From an uncultured Bacteroidota bacterium (lineage in GTDB: Bacteria > Bacteroidota > Bacteroidia > Bacteroidales > VadinHA17), in NCBI GenBank assembly GCA_937864815.1, contig CALMJY010000087.1, positions 1-50,301 of the forward strand: a stretch of 50,301 nt of DNA. The letters run 5' to 3'. Shown here piece after piece: positions 24,376-34,343 of the stretch (within the stretch, counting starts at the first letter, position 1; each line of letters opens with the position of its first letter). The notes beneath the pieces are model-generated. The model worked only from the letters and a program-made list of their open reading frames with translations, did not search any database and was not told the origin of the DNA. A program made the position numbers and the translations under genes.

Positions 24376-24623
24376 ATATTTTTCCGCTGCTTTGCAGATT
24401 AACTTATTAAATATCTGACCTTTAATCAAAGGCTTATTTATTTGCATTCAATTTGAATTCTGTTTAACTTTACTTAAATAAGAGTCTGTAGATTGGAGAT
24501 TTATTAAAGTATTGAAGGGTTCTTGATTAAATCTGAAAACATCATTTTTAGTAGCTGTCAGTTTTGATACAGCTTCCGCATTTGATAAAATTAAAACTGA
24601 AAAGGAAAAGACATAGATCCCAG

Positions 24624-27600
24624 ATGGCGAGGATACTCAGGTTATATTACCGGCATTTTACAGGTTACAATATTCTGAAATTTTTCATAATTGGTTCTCT
24701 TTTTTTTCTGCAAGCATCGTTTTCATTTGCTCAACCTGTCTGGACAGCTTCTCCAACAGTTACTGCACCTCATTCAACAAAGATTGATGTTTCGTATACC
24801 CTGAACGAAACCAGCACGCTTTATTATTTTGGTTTAAACTATAATTATGCCGGTACATTTACCTCGGCACAGGTAAAGGCCTTTGCCATGGCAGGTCCTT
24901 CAGGACAAAGAGTATGCGCAGGAAGTGTAAACTATTCAACACCAGGTGTAAGTTCTACGCTTACATTTACAAATTTCCCCGCCAATACTCAGGTTACATT
25001 ATTTATGGTAGCTGAAAGCTTTCCAGGTGCTTTGCTGCAGGTTACCTCAATAAAATTATCTGCATCAACTCTGCCTTGTGTCACACCCGACTACCTTTCA
25101 GGTTTCTCTCAGAGTGTTGTATGTGTAAATAAAGGAGCGTCGGCAACATATCTGATAAACCTCCAGACATTGGATCCGGATTTAAATGGAATACTATCAG
25201 GAACGACATGGGTTCTGGACTGGGGAGACGGCACGGCTCCTGCCAATTACATTTCAACAGCTGATAATGATCTTCCCCCTGTTGGCCTGAGAACACATAC
25301 CTATTCTTCGGTCACAAATTGTAACTACATCTTTTCCTGCATGGTAACCAGTCCATGCGGTCTGACGAAACAGAATCAGTTTGTTGCAGTCGTTCATGGT
25401 CGAGACCTGGCGGCAGATGGTGACGGACACCTTGCTCTTGTTGATAACGCTACAGGAAGTAATATCATCACTGTTTGTGCAGGAACCCAGACTGATGTTA
25501 CTATCAGGGATAACAGTGTCTGGAATTGCCAGAATCCGACAGTACCAAACGGATTTACAGCTATCCCTAACAATGACCCGAGGAACATAGAATGGTTGTA
25601 TGGAAGGGATCCTTCCGGAGCCATTATGAATACCATAACCGGTACTGTCACAATCTCTGCGCTGGGAAATGCACCGGTTACCAGTACAAGGATAACCCCT
25701 GCTCCTTACGGACCTTCCTCAGTAAGTAATATTATAACAATCCCTGCTACATGTCAGACAGGAGAATACTTCAGAGTTTACCTGAAGAACTGGAATAAAT
25801 GCAACTGGTTAGATCCTGAAGCAATTGCAACATATATTGACATTACCGTTGTTAACGCTCCACCGGCACCTGTAGTACCTGATAAAACTATATGCCTGAA
25901 TGGAAATAATACACTTTCAGTTACAAGTACACCTGTGGGCACCATAGAATGGTATTCAGATGCTAGTCTCACAACAATGGTCTCCACCGGACCAACATAT
26001 ACTCCGTCAGTATCTTTACCCGGAGCATATGATTATTGGGTTACTGATTTCAATTCAGCATGCAGAAGTGCCTCTACAAAAGTGACATTGACAATCAGAC
26101 CTGGTCCTGCGATTATTGGTCCCTCTCAGCCTGTTCGTGTTACAGCTTCCAACATAAACTATACGGCAAATGCCGGCTATACAAATTATATATGGAATTT
26201 ATCATCAGGAGGAGTTATTATTTCCGGTGGAGCCACATCCGATAATTTTATAAATGTCAACTGGAATACTGAAGGAACTAAAACAATAAACCTGGGGTAT
26301 ACAGATCCCGGATATGGCTGCACAGGATCAGTCTCCGCCAATGAATTCATATACCCTCTTCCCTCTGCAAATAATGTTCAGATCAGCGGAACACTGTACG
26401 TTGGAAGTATACTTACCGGCAGTTACAATTATACTGACGGAGCAGGGGGACCAGAAGGAGCAAGCATCTACAGGTGGCTTAGAAATGGTACTGTTGTGGT
26501 TGGAACAGGAATCACATATCTGATTTCAACAGGTGATCAGAACAGTACACTTACTTTCGAAGTTACTCCTGTTTCAACAACTGGAATTCCTAATACCGGG
26601 CTACCTGTAATGAGTTCTCCGACATCTCCTGTAGAAAATCTCTCGGAAATACCTGTAGCAAGTGAAGTTTGTATAGAAGGAATAAGAGAAGCAGGTAATT
26701 GGATTAGAGGGAAATATAAATATATCCATTCACTTCCAGAAGGTAACTCAGTTTACAAATGGTACAGGGACGGATCTCCTATTTCAGGAGCAACAATTCA
26801 GTATTATCAGCTTACAAATGAAGATATTACCGGTAAACATGATATTACTTTTGAGGTTACTCCGGTATCCTCAAATTCAATTCCCAATACCGGAAATTCA
26901 ATTATAAGCATACCTCTGGCCAGAATAACCCTGTCACAGGATAATTACAGTGTTGCTATCAATTCTGTTCCTTTGACTGCCAATACTTTGCAGGGTGTGT
27001 TTTCCGGGGCTTTTGTGATGAATGGCATTTTTTATCCTAAACAGGCAGGAGTCGGAGGACCATACCAGATACTTTTCTACACAAGCATTGTGAATACAAT
27101 TGTTACCTGTTTCCAGGAAGCATCGGAGAATTTGATGGTTATTCCTAATGAAAGCCTCTTCAGCGGAATTGACAGTGTATACTGCAAGGATGGGCCGGAA
27201 GATATAATAAGCGTAACCGGCATACCACCTTCATCTGTAAGTCTTGGCTTCTCCCTTACTGATCCTGATGCAATTGTAAGTCAGACTGAATGGACGGCAA
27301 CATTGTCTCCTTCCCAGCTTAATGCCGGAATAAAAAAGGATATTCTTACATTCAGGTATCAGTTTGGGGGCTATGAATACATTATTTCCCATTCTCTTAA
27401 AGTTGATTCTGCCGGTAGCAATATTCAGTTCGTCAACTTAAATCCAGAATACTGCTCAAACAGCCCGAAGCAAAACATATCTGTTTCAGGAGTTTACCCT
27501 TCTGGAAGTACAGCAACATGGGGAGGACCAGTTCTCAGTGATATCACTAATTCATCTGCTTCCATTGATGTTTCCCTGGGCACGCCCGGTACTATTTACA

Positions 27601-30368
27601 CAATCACATGCCAGTATAACTCCCCTCTGGGCTGTAAAAGCAATTTAATTTCCGGCAATGTTGTAATCAACCAGGCACCTTCATCACTTTCTGTTGCATC
27701 TTCTGATCCTCTTACCTTATGCCTTGGAGATTCTGCCACGCTGCGGGTTGATGAAATACCCGGTTACAACTATCAATGGAAGAGGGACAGTAAAAATATT
27801 GGTATAAACTCCAGCACCTATGAAGCAAAACTGGCAGGAAACTACACTCTTGTGGTATCTGATTCCAGGGGATGTTCTGCTGTTTCCTCCAACTCAGTTA
27901 CCGTAGCGGATGTCAATTCACAGATAACAACAACCTTCCGGGTAAACGGACCGGTTGCATTCTGCCAAGGAGGTTCCGTGACAATGAGTGTAACCAACAA
28001 TCCTGACTATACATATCAGTGGACCAGGGATGGTTCAGATATTGCAAATGCTACAATTAATTCATACACGGCACAAACCGCTGGTGTATATGCTCTGAAG
28101 GTTACAAATATATCAGGTTGCAGAAACAAGACTGAAGATATCAGTGTAACTGTGTCAGCTCTGCCTGAAATTCCTTTGATAAGTGCTTCAGGTAACCTGG
28201 AATTTTGCCAGGGTGATTCTGTTATCCTTAGTATTGCCAGTATACCGGGTTATTCATATCACTGGAAACTGAACGGTGTTGCAATTGGTTCAGACAAGAA
28301 TTCTCTTTCCGCAAAAAACTCAGGAACCTACACACTTACTGTATCAAATGCAGCCGGTTGTTCTGTAGTCTCTTATAATTCAGTTCGGATTACTGTCTAT
28401 CCAATACCTTTCGTACAACAACTCTCTCTCAACGGTCCTTCAACATTCTGCAAGGGAAGCAGCGTAGTACTGAGTGTTATCAGAAATGAATCGAATACTT
28501 ATCAGTGGTTGAAAAACGGTATCAATGTTGATGATTCAACATCGAATTCATTTGCTGCAAAAGAGCCGGGAACCTATTCCCTTATAATAATGAACGAGGG
28601 AGGATGTACTTTCAGAACAGGTGATGCAGTACTGAGTGTTCTGGAAGCACCGGTTGCACCGTCAATAACTTCAGTCGGACCTCTTGATTTATGCATTGGC
28701 GATTCAACTGTTTTGAGTTTTACAAATCCATATGGTTATTCCTGCCGGTGGTTCCGTAACGGAAATGTATTCGCCAATAGTGTTACATCCGTAACAGCTA
28801 AAAGTGCAGGTAAATATTCACTTGTTGTGACAAATACGACAGGATGTTCGTCCAATGCCGCCAATACAATTGATCTGAAAGATGTCAACAGCCAGGTTAC
28901 CACAACCTTCAGGGTAAACGGCCCAACAGAATTCTGCAGAGGAAACAGCGTTGGATTAAGTGTCTCGAATAATCCTGATTATTTTTATCAGTGGATAAAA
29001 GATAACGCAAATATTCCGGGCGCAACCACAAATTCTTATACAGCCGCAGATTCGGGGACTTACTTCCTTCATGTGATGAATTCATCAGGCTGCAAGAATA
29101 AAACAGAGGATATAAGGGTAATTGTTTTTCCTAATCCCGGTAAGCCTCTTATCAAGACGGACGGTTTGCTTGAAACCTGTGAAGGAGATTCAGTGATCCT
29201 TAGTGTTGACTACATACAGGGCCATTCATATCAGTGGAAATTGAACGGCGGGGTGGTTGGAGCTAATTCGAACCGTCACATTTCAAGGAACAGCGGGACC
29301 TATACTATCTTAATTTCAAATATTTACGGATGCTCAGCACAATCTGTAAATGCCATTGAAGCTCTATTCCACCCTCTTCCGCTGGTAGGTACAATCAGCC
29401 AGATCGGGAATGATAAAAAATTCTGCAAAGGCGAAAGCATTTCCCTGAGTGTTCCTCTCAATACAAGCTATAAATATGCATGGAAGAACAATGCATCCAT
29501 GATTTCAGATGCCTCTTCGAATCAATATACTGCACGAGAATCGGGCAAATATACCGTTGAAGTCACTTCAGAAAAGGGTTGTTCAAAAGTACCTGAAGCT
29601 GTAAATATAGATGTAGTCGAAATGCCTGCGGTTCCTACAATTGATCCCGGAATATATTTTCCGAAAATGTGTCTCAATGAGAATTACCTTAAACTATCGG
29701 TTAAAGATACTGTCCCCAATTATACTTACAGGTGGTACAGAAACGGAACTCCTTTTAGTACAGCAAAATCCCTAGCTATACAGGATGAAGGCACTTATTA
29801 CCTTGAAGCCAGCTATGATATTTGCACCAGTAAACATGATTCTCTTATTGTTGAGTTTAATGAAAATACCCTCCCAAAACCAGACATTACCGCCCATGGT
29901 CCTACTATATGGTACCTGAATACAACTTCGGATGCCGATTATTTTAAATGGTCATATAACGGGGACATCATCCCCGGGGCAGAGAACAGATATTATATCG
30001 CACATCAGAATTACGGGATCTACAGAGTGGGCGTTTCAAATGACAGGGATTGTTACTCATTCAGCGACACTATTAAAATCCCTTTGGGAACAACAGGAAT
30101 CGAAGAATCCTATCCTTTTGAAAATATAAAAATATATCCTAATCCGGCAAGAAATATTATTACTGTTGAAATGGACAATTCTGTTTATGGCAGGCTCAGA
30201 GTCGAGGTCCTCAGCCAGAACGGAAGTAAAATTCTGATCCATGAATTTGAAAAAAGTGCCCCTTTCTTCTCCGGGAAAATTGATTTGTCAGGCCGGCCAA
30301 CCGGAATATACTTTATAAAAATTTCAGCTGAAAACTATTTAACAACCAGAATACTTATCCTGGAATAG
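24624..30368 (+). CDS. Giant multi-Ig/PKD-like surface protein with T9SS type A sorting domain
   Basis: About 1,914 aa from the ATG at 24624; the track's TTG at 24564 adds a basic stretch before the signal. A long signal peptide ends at FSFAQ. The N-terminal third has a PKD/Ig-like segment with WVLDWGDGTAPAN and several Cys pairs. Two AIR9-like Ig units follow (TFEVTPVSTTGIPNTG and TFEVTPVSSNSIPNTG). From about nt 27680 to 30080 run nine to ten Ig-like repeats of ~81 residues (FCxGxSVxLS...YxWxxxG...GxYxLxVxNxxGC). The C-terminus (IKIYPNPARNIITVEM...GIYFIKI) is the T9SS type A sorting domain, so it is exported by T9SS and anchored or released at the cell surface. No enzymatic domain is visible; adhesion or glycan binding is likely. 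Confidence 0.9.
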   Translation: MARILRLYYRHFTGYNILKFFIIGSLFFLQASFSFAQPVWTASPTVTAPHSTKIDVSYTLNETSTLYYFGLNYNYAGTFTSAQVKAFAMAGPSGQRVCAGSVNYSTPGVSSTLTFTNFPANTQVTLFMVAESFPGALLQVTSIKLSASTLPCVTPDYLSGFSQSVVCVNKGASATYLINLQTLDPDLNGILSGTTWVLDWGDGTAPANYISTADNDLPPVGLRTHTYSSVTNCNYIFSCMVTSPCGLTKQNQFVAVVHGRDLAADGDGHLALVDNATGSNIITVCAGTQTDVTIRDNSVWNCQNPTVPNGFTAIPNNDPRNIEWLYGRDPSGAIMNTITGTVTISALGNAPVTSTRITPAPYGPSSVSNIITIPATCQTGEYFRVYLKNWNKCNWLDPEAIATYIDITVVNAPPAPVVPDKTICLNGNNTLSVTSTPVGTIEWYSDASLTTMVSTGPTYTPSVSLPGAYDYWVTDFNSACRSASTKVTLTIRPGPAIIGPSQPVRVTASNINYTANAGYTNYIWNLSSGGVIISGGATSDNFINVNWNTEGTKTINLGYTDPGYGCTGSVSANEFIYPLPSANNVQISGTLYVGSILTGSYNYTDGAGGPEGASIYRWLRNGTVVVGTGITYLISTGDQNSTLTFEVTPVSTTGIPNTGLPVMSSPTSPVENLSEIPVASEVCIEGIREAGNWIRGKYKYIHSLPEGNSVYKWYRDGSPISGATIQYYQLTNEDITGKHDITFEVTPVSSNSIPNTGNSIISIPLARITLSQDNYSVAINSVPLTANTLQGVFSGAFVMNGIFYPKQAGVGGPYQILFYTSIVNTIVTCFQEASENLMVIPNESLFSGIDSVYCKDGPEDIISVTGIPPSSVSLGFSLTDPDAIVSQTEWTATLSPSQLNAGIKKDILTFRYQFGGYEYIISHSLKVDSAGSNIQFVNLNPEYCSNSPKQNISVSGVYPSGSTATWGGPVLSDITNSSASIDVSLGTPGTIYTITCQYNSPLGCKSNLISGNVVINQAPSSLSVASSDPLTLCLGDSATLRVDEIPGYNYQWKRDSKNIGINSSTYEAKLAGNYTLVVSDSRGCSAVSSNSVTVADVNSQITTTFRVNGPVAFCQGGSVTMSVTNNPDYTYQWTRDGSDIANATINSYTAQTAGVYALKVTNISGCRNKTEDISVTVSALPEIPLISASGNLEFCQGDSVILSIASIPGYSYHWKLNGVAIGSDKNSLSAKNSGTYTLTVSNAAGCSVVSYNSVRITVYPIPFVQQLSLNGPSTFCKGSSVVLSVIRNESNTYQWLKNGINVDDSTSNSFAAKEPGTYSLIIMNEGGCTFRTGDAVLSVLEAPVAPSITSVGPLDLCIGDSTVLSFTNPYGYSCRWFRNGNVFANSVTSVTAKSAGKYSLVVTNTTGCSSNAANTIDLKDVNSQVTTTFRVNGPTEFCRGNSVGLSVSNNPDYFYQWIKDNANIPGATTNSYTAADSGTYFLHVMNSSGCKNKTEDIRVIVFPNPGKPLIKTDGLLETCEGDSVILSVDYIQGHSYQWKLNGGVVGANSNRHISRNSGTYTILISNIYGCSAQSVNAIEALFHPLPLVGTISQIGNDKKFCKGESISLSVPLNTSYKYAWKNNASMISDASSNQYTARESGKYTVEVTSEKGCSKVPEAVNIDVVEMPAVPTIDPGIYFPKMCLNENYLKLSVKDTVPNYTYRWYRNGTPFSTAKSLAIQDEGTYYLEASYDICTSKHDSLIVEFNENTLPKPDITAHGPTIWYLNTTSDADYFKWSYNGDIIPGAENRYYIAHQNYGIYRVGVSNDRDCYSFSDTIKIPLGTTGIEESYPFENIKIYPNPARNIITVEMDNSVYGRLRVEVLSQNGSKILIHEFEKSAPFFSGKIDLSGRPTGIYFIKISAENYLTTRILILE

Positions 30369-30557
30369 TTACGCGCTAAAAAAGGATATCCCTGCCTGCA
30401 TGAGGAGGATGGTTTTGTTAAATGATGTTAATCACCTACTTATAATAAATGCGAAGTCTTAAAAATTTATATTTTTAACTCTTACAAAGAGGGCAAAAAA
30501 ATTAGTGCCTGCTATAGGTCGTTATTGTCAGGATATAGCTTTTAAAATCAGTAAAAT

Positions 30558-31760
30558 ATGACTAATCCGGTGAAAGCTTCAGGACGTATACTCTCTATCG
30601 ATATAATGAGAGGATTAACGCTTGTCCTTATGCTCTTTGTGAATGATCTTTATATGCCCGGAGTGCCTGCCTGGCTGGGTCATATGAAAGCCGATTTTGA
30701 CGGTATGGGACTGGCCGACTGGGTATTCCCGGGATTTCTTTTCATGGTTGGCATGGCTATACCTTTCGCTCTAGGAGGAAGAATTACAAAAGGAGAAGCT
30801 AATATTGATATCGCCAAACATATTTCCATACGTACAATCAGCCTTCTTATAATCGGCGTACTGATGCTGAACTCCGGAAGGGTCAATGCAGAACTAACAG
30901 GCATGAGCAAAAATCTCTGGGCAGTTCTTATGTACACAGGTGTTTTCCTGGTATGGAACAAATATTCCGAAGAATCCTCCAAAATATTTACAACGACAGG
31001 TTTAAAGCTTCTTGGAATGGCTCTTCTTGCTTTCCTTGTCTTCAGGTTCAAATCGGGGCAGGAGGTAAATGAAGGTTCACTTATTACAGGCTGGTGGGGT
31101 ATCCTCGGGTTGATCGGATGGGGTTACCTCGTAGCTGCATTCATTTACCTGGCTTTCAGGGACAACTTACTCTATAGCGGACTTTCTGTTATCTTTTTTC
31201 TGGTCCTGAATATTTTATCGATGCTCAGTCTCCTTGATTTTCTTAATCCTGTAAAATTCCTGCTGGGAACTATTATCGATGGGAACGTTCCTTTTATCGT
31301 ATTGTCAGGTATGTTTACAACCCTTATACTTAAAAAACTGACATCCTCTGATCACAAAAAACTGATTGTAACAATTGTTACATTCGGGATAGTCAGCCTT
31401 ATTGCAGGATTCATCCTCAGGAAATGGTTTATCATCTCAAAGATCCAGGCTACTCCAAGCTGGGGACTCATTTGCAATGGAATCAGCCTCCTCCTTTTTG
31501 CCATCCTTTACTGGATAATGGATGTTAAGAAACAAATAAACTGGGCATTTTTTCTCAAGCCTGCAGGTGAAAATTCACTCACAACCTATATTGCACCTGC
31601 TCTGCTCTATCACCTCATCTGGATTAGCGGACTGCCGGTATTGTTTTACAAGCACTCCCCTATTCCCTTTGTTGTTATTGCAGGATCAATTGTCTGGTCA
31701 CTTGCAATGGTCGGTTTAACTGCATTGCTGGTAAAAGCCGGGATCAGGCTTGGATTGTAA
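30558..31760 (+). CDS. DUF5009/HGSNAT-like membrane acyltransferase, copy 2
   Basis: 400 aa, about ten membrane helices. It is a close paralogue of the gene at 23191: RILSIDIMRGLTLVLMLFVNDLYMPGVPAWLGHMKADFDGMGLADWVFPGF aligns with copy 1 almost residue by residue, and the C-terminal PAGENSLTTY parallels PAGANSLTVY. The role is as for copy 1, trans-membrane acetylation of an amino sugar or glycan. It lies 189 nt after the giant surface protein in the same direction and converges with the GH92 gene. The pair probably arose by duplication; strong differences in the central loop suggest it is not recent. Confidence 0.87.
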   Translation: MTNPVKASGRILSIDIMRGLTLVLMLFVNDLYMPGVPAWLGHMKADFDGMGLADWVFPGFLFMVGMAIPFALGGRITKGEANIDIAKHISIRTISLLIIGVLMLNSGRVNAELTGMSKNLWAVLMYTGVFLVWNKYSEESSKIFTTTGLKLLGMALLAFLVFRFKSGQEVNEGSLITGWWGILGLIGWGYLVAAFIYLAFRDNLLYSGLSVIFFLVLNILSMLSLLDFLNPVKFLLGTIIDGNVPFIVLSGMFTTLILKKLTSSDHKKLIVTIVTFGIVSLIAGFILRKWFIISKIQATPSWGLICNGISLLLFAILYWIMDVKKQINWAFFLKPAGENSLTTYIAPALLYHLIWISGLPVLFYKHSPIPFVVIAGSIVWSLAMVGLTALLVKAGIRLGL

Positions 31761-31840
31761 AAACATCCCCCTTGCCCCCTTCAAAGGGGGAATCAAAATG
31801 TGATACTCCCCTCTTTGCGAAGCAGAGAGGGGAAGGGGGT
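31761..31840. terminator. C/G-rich intergenic repeat acting as bidirectional terminator
   Basis: AAACATCCCCCTTGCCCCCTTCAAAGGGGGAAT followed by a second hairpin (CCCCTCT...AGAGGGG) fills the gap between convergent genes. The first half recurs at 35779-35810. Its placement suggests termination on both strands; it also looks like a dispersed repeat. Confidence 0.5.
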
Positions 31841-31844
31841 GAGT

Positions 31845-34160
31845 TCATTTTTGCACACTCATAGAATACGGAAAGGCATCCGGCCTGGTACCTCTAACCG
31901 AATCGGGCTGTGATGCCATCCTGAAAACAAGTTTACCTCCATTCTGAAGATCTAGGTGTGTGATATAATTCTTATCTATTCGCCTGCCGTTCAGCTTAAT
32001 ATTCTTCACATAAATATTCTCCTTGTTGTTTTCAGGAGCTTCAATCACAAGTTTCCTCCACTTACCAAAGTCGAGAGTAACCTTATTAAATAGAGGGGAT
32101 CCGAATACATACTGGTCAGTCCCCGGAGTTACAGGATAAAATCCAAGTGCAGAAAATACATACCAGGCAGAAGTCTGCCCGTTATCCTCATCGCCGCAAT
32201 AACCATCAGGAGTATAGTTGTAAAGCTTTTCCATTACCTGACGTGCCCTGAATTGAGCCTTCCATGGCTCACCTGCGTAATTATACAGGTAGATCATGTG
32301 CTGAATAGGCTGATTACCATGTGCATAATTACCCATATTCATTATCTGCATCTCCCTGATCTCATGAATAACCAATCCGTAATATGAGAAATCAAATACC
32401 GGAGGAACCTCGAAAACAGAGTCGAGCATTGTTATGAAATTCTCTTTTCCCCCCATCAGGGTTACAAGTCCCTCAATATCCTGAAACACACTCCAGGTAT
32501 AGTGCCAGCTGTTACCTTCAGTAAATGCATCTCCCCATTTGTAAGGACTGAAAGGAGACTGGAAAGTACCATCTGCATTACGGCCCCTCATCAGCTTAGT
32601 ACTGTCGTCATATACATTTTTATAGTTCATTGCCCTTTTTGCAAACAGGTCAATCTCAGCCTGAGGCTTACCCAGAGCCTTTGACAGCTGCCATATGCAG
32701 AAATCTGCATAAGCATACTCAAGTGTTCGTGCAGTATTTTCGTTAATCCCTACATTATAAGGTATATAACCAAGATCATTATAGTAATCTGCTCCCAGTC
32801 TTCCTACCGAGGGTTCCGGGCCATGCCCCTTTGTGTTTTTTATTATTGCTTCATATAGTGTTTCAATATCATAGCCCCGTATCCCCTTCAGGTATGAATC
32901 AGCTATGAGTGAGGCAGAATTGGATCCGATCATACAATTCCTGTGGCCAGGACTTGCCCATTCCGGAAGCCATCCGCTCTCCTTATACGTATTAACAAGA
33001 CCTTCCATGATCTTACTGTTAACCTCAGGATACATAAGTGTAAAGAAAGGGAACAGAGACCTGAAAGTATCCCAGAAACCGTTGTCAGTATACATATAAC
33101 CCGGAAGGACTTCGCCATTATAGGGACTGTAGTGCACTATTTCATTCTTTTCATTTATCTCATGAAACTGACGCGGGAACAATAATATCCTGTACAGACA
33201 TGAATAGAAAGTCCTCAGATGATCGGGATTTCCTCCCTCAACCCTGATCTTCCCCATCTGGATGTTCCATGCCTCTTTGCCTTCACTTTTTAATGTCCCG
33301 AAATCCTTTGTCCCGATTTCACGCTTTAAGTTGAGCAAAGCCTGCTCATGGCTTATAAATGAAGATGATACCCTGACATTTATAGTTTCCCCTCTTTTTG
33401 TTTTAAATCCCAGAATGGCACCTGCATGGTCACTTTCAGCGTCAAGGGTATTGTAACTGATTGAATCTCCGTTCCATGTATGAGTTGAAGAGAAATCCCT
33501 GTCAAATTCAGCAATGAAATAATTATGAAAGTTGGCCGGCACTCCCCCGCTGTTGTTACGGCAATAGCCAATTACCCTTCTCTCAGAAGGAATTATTTTT
33601 ACCATCGATCCCCTGAAGAAGCCATCGAGCAACACATAAGATGAATCACTTTCAGGAAATGTAAAACGGAACATGGCTGATCTTTCAGTAGGTACAATCT
33701 CCGCAGTTATGTCATAATCAGCAAGGTAAACGCTGTAGTAATAAGGCTTAACAACTTCTGCCTTATGGGAGAACCATGATGCCCGTTCGGTCTCATCAAT
33801 CCTGATCTTTCCTGTTAATGGCATAAATGAGAAAGCTGCATAATCGTTAATCCATGGACTTGGCTGGTGTGTCTGCTTAATTCCCATTATTTTGTAATCG
33901 TCATAGGTGTATGCCCATCCGTCACCCATTTTTCTTGTCTGTGGTGTCCAGAAGTTCATCCCCCATGGCAGTGCAATAGCCGGATATGTATTGCCGCTTG
34001 AAAGCCTGAATTCAGAATCGGTACCCATCAGCGGATTTACAAACTCAACGGGATCAAAAACATGTTCTTTAACATGTTTTTTACAACCGGAAAAGCTGAT
34101 CACAATACCAGATATCAGTATTGTACTTATAAAACTATATGCCTTTAATCGAATATTCAT
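31845..34160 (-). CDS. GH92-family alpha-mannosidase-like lipoprotein
   Basis: 771 aa from the ATG at 34160, which opens a lipoprotein signal (FSGC, Cys26); the track's start at 34226 adds 22 unrelated residues. FVNPLMGTDSEFRLSSGNTYPAIALPWGMNFWTPQT is the GH92 N-terminal signature. GYCGDEDNGQTSAWYVFSALGFYPVTPGTDQY holds the catalytic aspartates of the (alpha/alpha)6 domain. GH92 enzymes are calcium-dependent exo-mannosidases. In the motif usually written GNEPSHH the residue is Gln here (GNQPIQHMIYLYN, about residue 617), which may indicate a substrate not needing acid catalysis. It is probably on the outer membrane, trimming mannosyl glycans. Confidence 0.93.
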   Translation of the reverse strand: MNIRLKAYSFISTILISGIVISFSGCKKHVKEHVFDPVEFVNPLMGTDSEFRLSSGNTYPAIALPWGMNFWTPQTRKMGDGWAYTYDDYKIMGIKQTHQPSPWINDYAAFSFMPLTGKIRIDETERASWFSHKAEVVKPYYYSVYLADYDITAEIVPTERSAMFRFTFPESDSSYVLLDGFFRGSMVKIIPSERRVIGYCRNNSGGVPANFHNYFIAEFDRDFSSTHTWNGDSISYNTLDAESDHAGAILGFKTKRGETINVRVSSSFISHEQALLNLKREIGTKDFGTLKSEGKEAWNIQMGKIRVEGGNPDHLRTFYSCLYRILLFPRQFHEINEKNEIVHYSPYNGEVLPGYMYTDNGFWDTFRSLFPFFTLMYPEVNSKIMEGLVNTYKESGWLPEWASPGHRNCMIGSNSASLIADSYLKGIRGYDIETLYEAIIKNTKGHGPEPSVGRLGADYYNDLGYIPYNVGINENTARTLEYAYADFCIWQLSKALGKPQAEIDLFAKRAMNYKNVYDDSTKLMRGRNADGTFQSPFSPYKWGDAFTEGNSWHYTWSVFQDIEGLVTLMGGKENFITMLDSVFEVPPVFDFSYYGLVIHEIREMQIMNMGNYAHGNQPIQHMIYLYNYAGEPWKAQFRARQVMEKLYNYTPDGYCGDEDNGQTSAWYVFSALGFYPVTPGTDQYVFGSPLFNKVTLDFGKWRKLVIEAPENNKENIYVKNIKLNGRRIDKNYITHLDLQNGGKLVFRMASQPDSVRGTRPDAFPYSMSVQK

Positions 34161-34192
34161 TTTATTAGAGTTTTCATCATTTATTTTATTAA

Positions 34193-34221
34193 CACGGAGT
34201 CCCACGGAGTTAACACTGAGT
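34193..34221. repeat. Short ~10-bp tandem repeat (CACGGAGT-type)
   Basis: aaCACGGAGT, ccCACGGAGT and aaCACTGAGT occur in a row between the GH92 and GT9 genes. This is a degenerate low-copy intergenic repeat without coding content. Confidence 0.55.
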
Positions 34222-34250
34222 TTCACTGTTTCTTATTTAAGCTGGCGCCG

Positions 34251-34268
34251 TCCCGATAGTTTTCGGGA
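34251..34268. repeat. Second copy of 18-bp palindromic repeat (imperfect)
   Basis: TCCCGATAGTTTTCGGGA matches the palindrome at 5476-5493 at 16 of 18 positions, the differences being in the centre, so the 8-base arms are nearly kept. Confidence 0.65.
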
Positions 34269-34343
34269 TGCAATCGGTGCCATAAACGTTGCATGGATCA
34301 CAAATCCGCGCAAGCAGCATATATTCTTTCGCTCCTTTTCAAA

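Noticed and set aside
27680-30080. Repetitive DNA possibly a mobile or recombination array
   Set aside because: The periodicity is at protein level (81-residue Ig-like domains) inside one open frame; nucleotide identity is too low for a DNA repeat array.
34193-34221. Transcription-factor operator for GH92
   Set aside because: The CACGGAGT repeats are of a type seen as generic intergenic repeats and no promoter is positioned with them.
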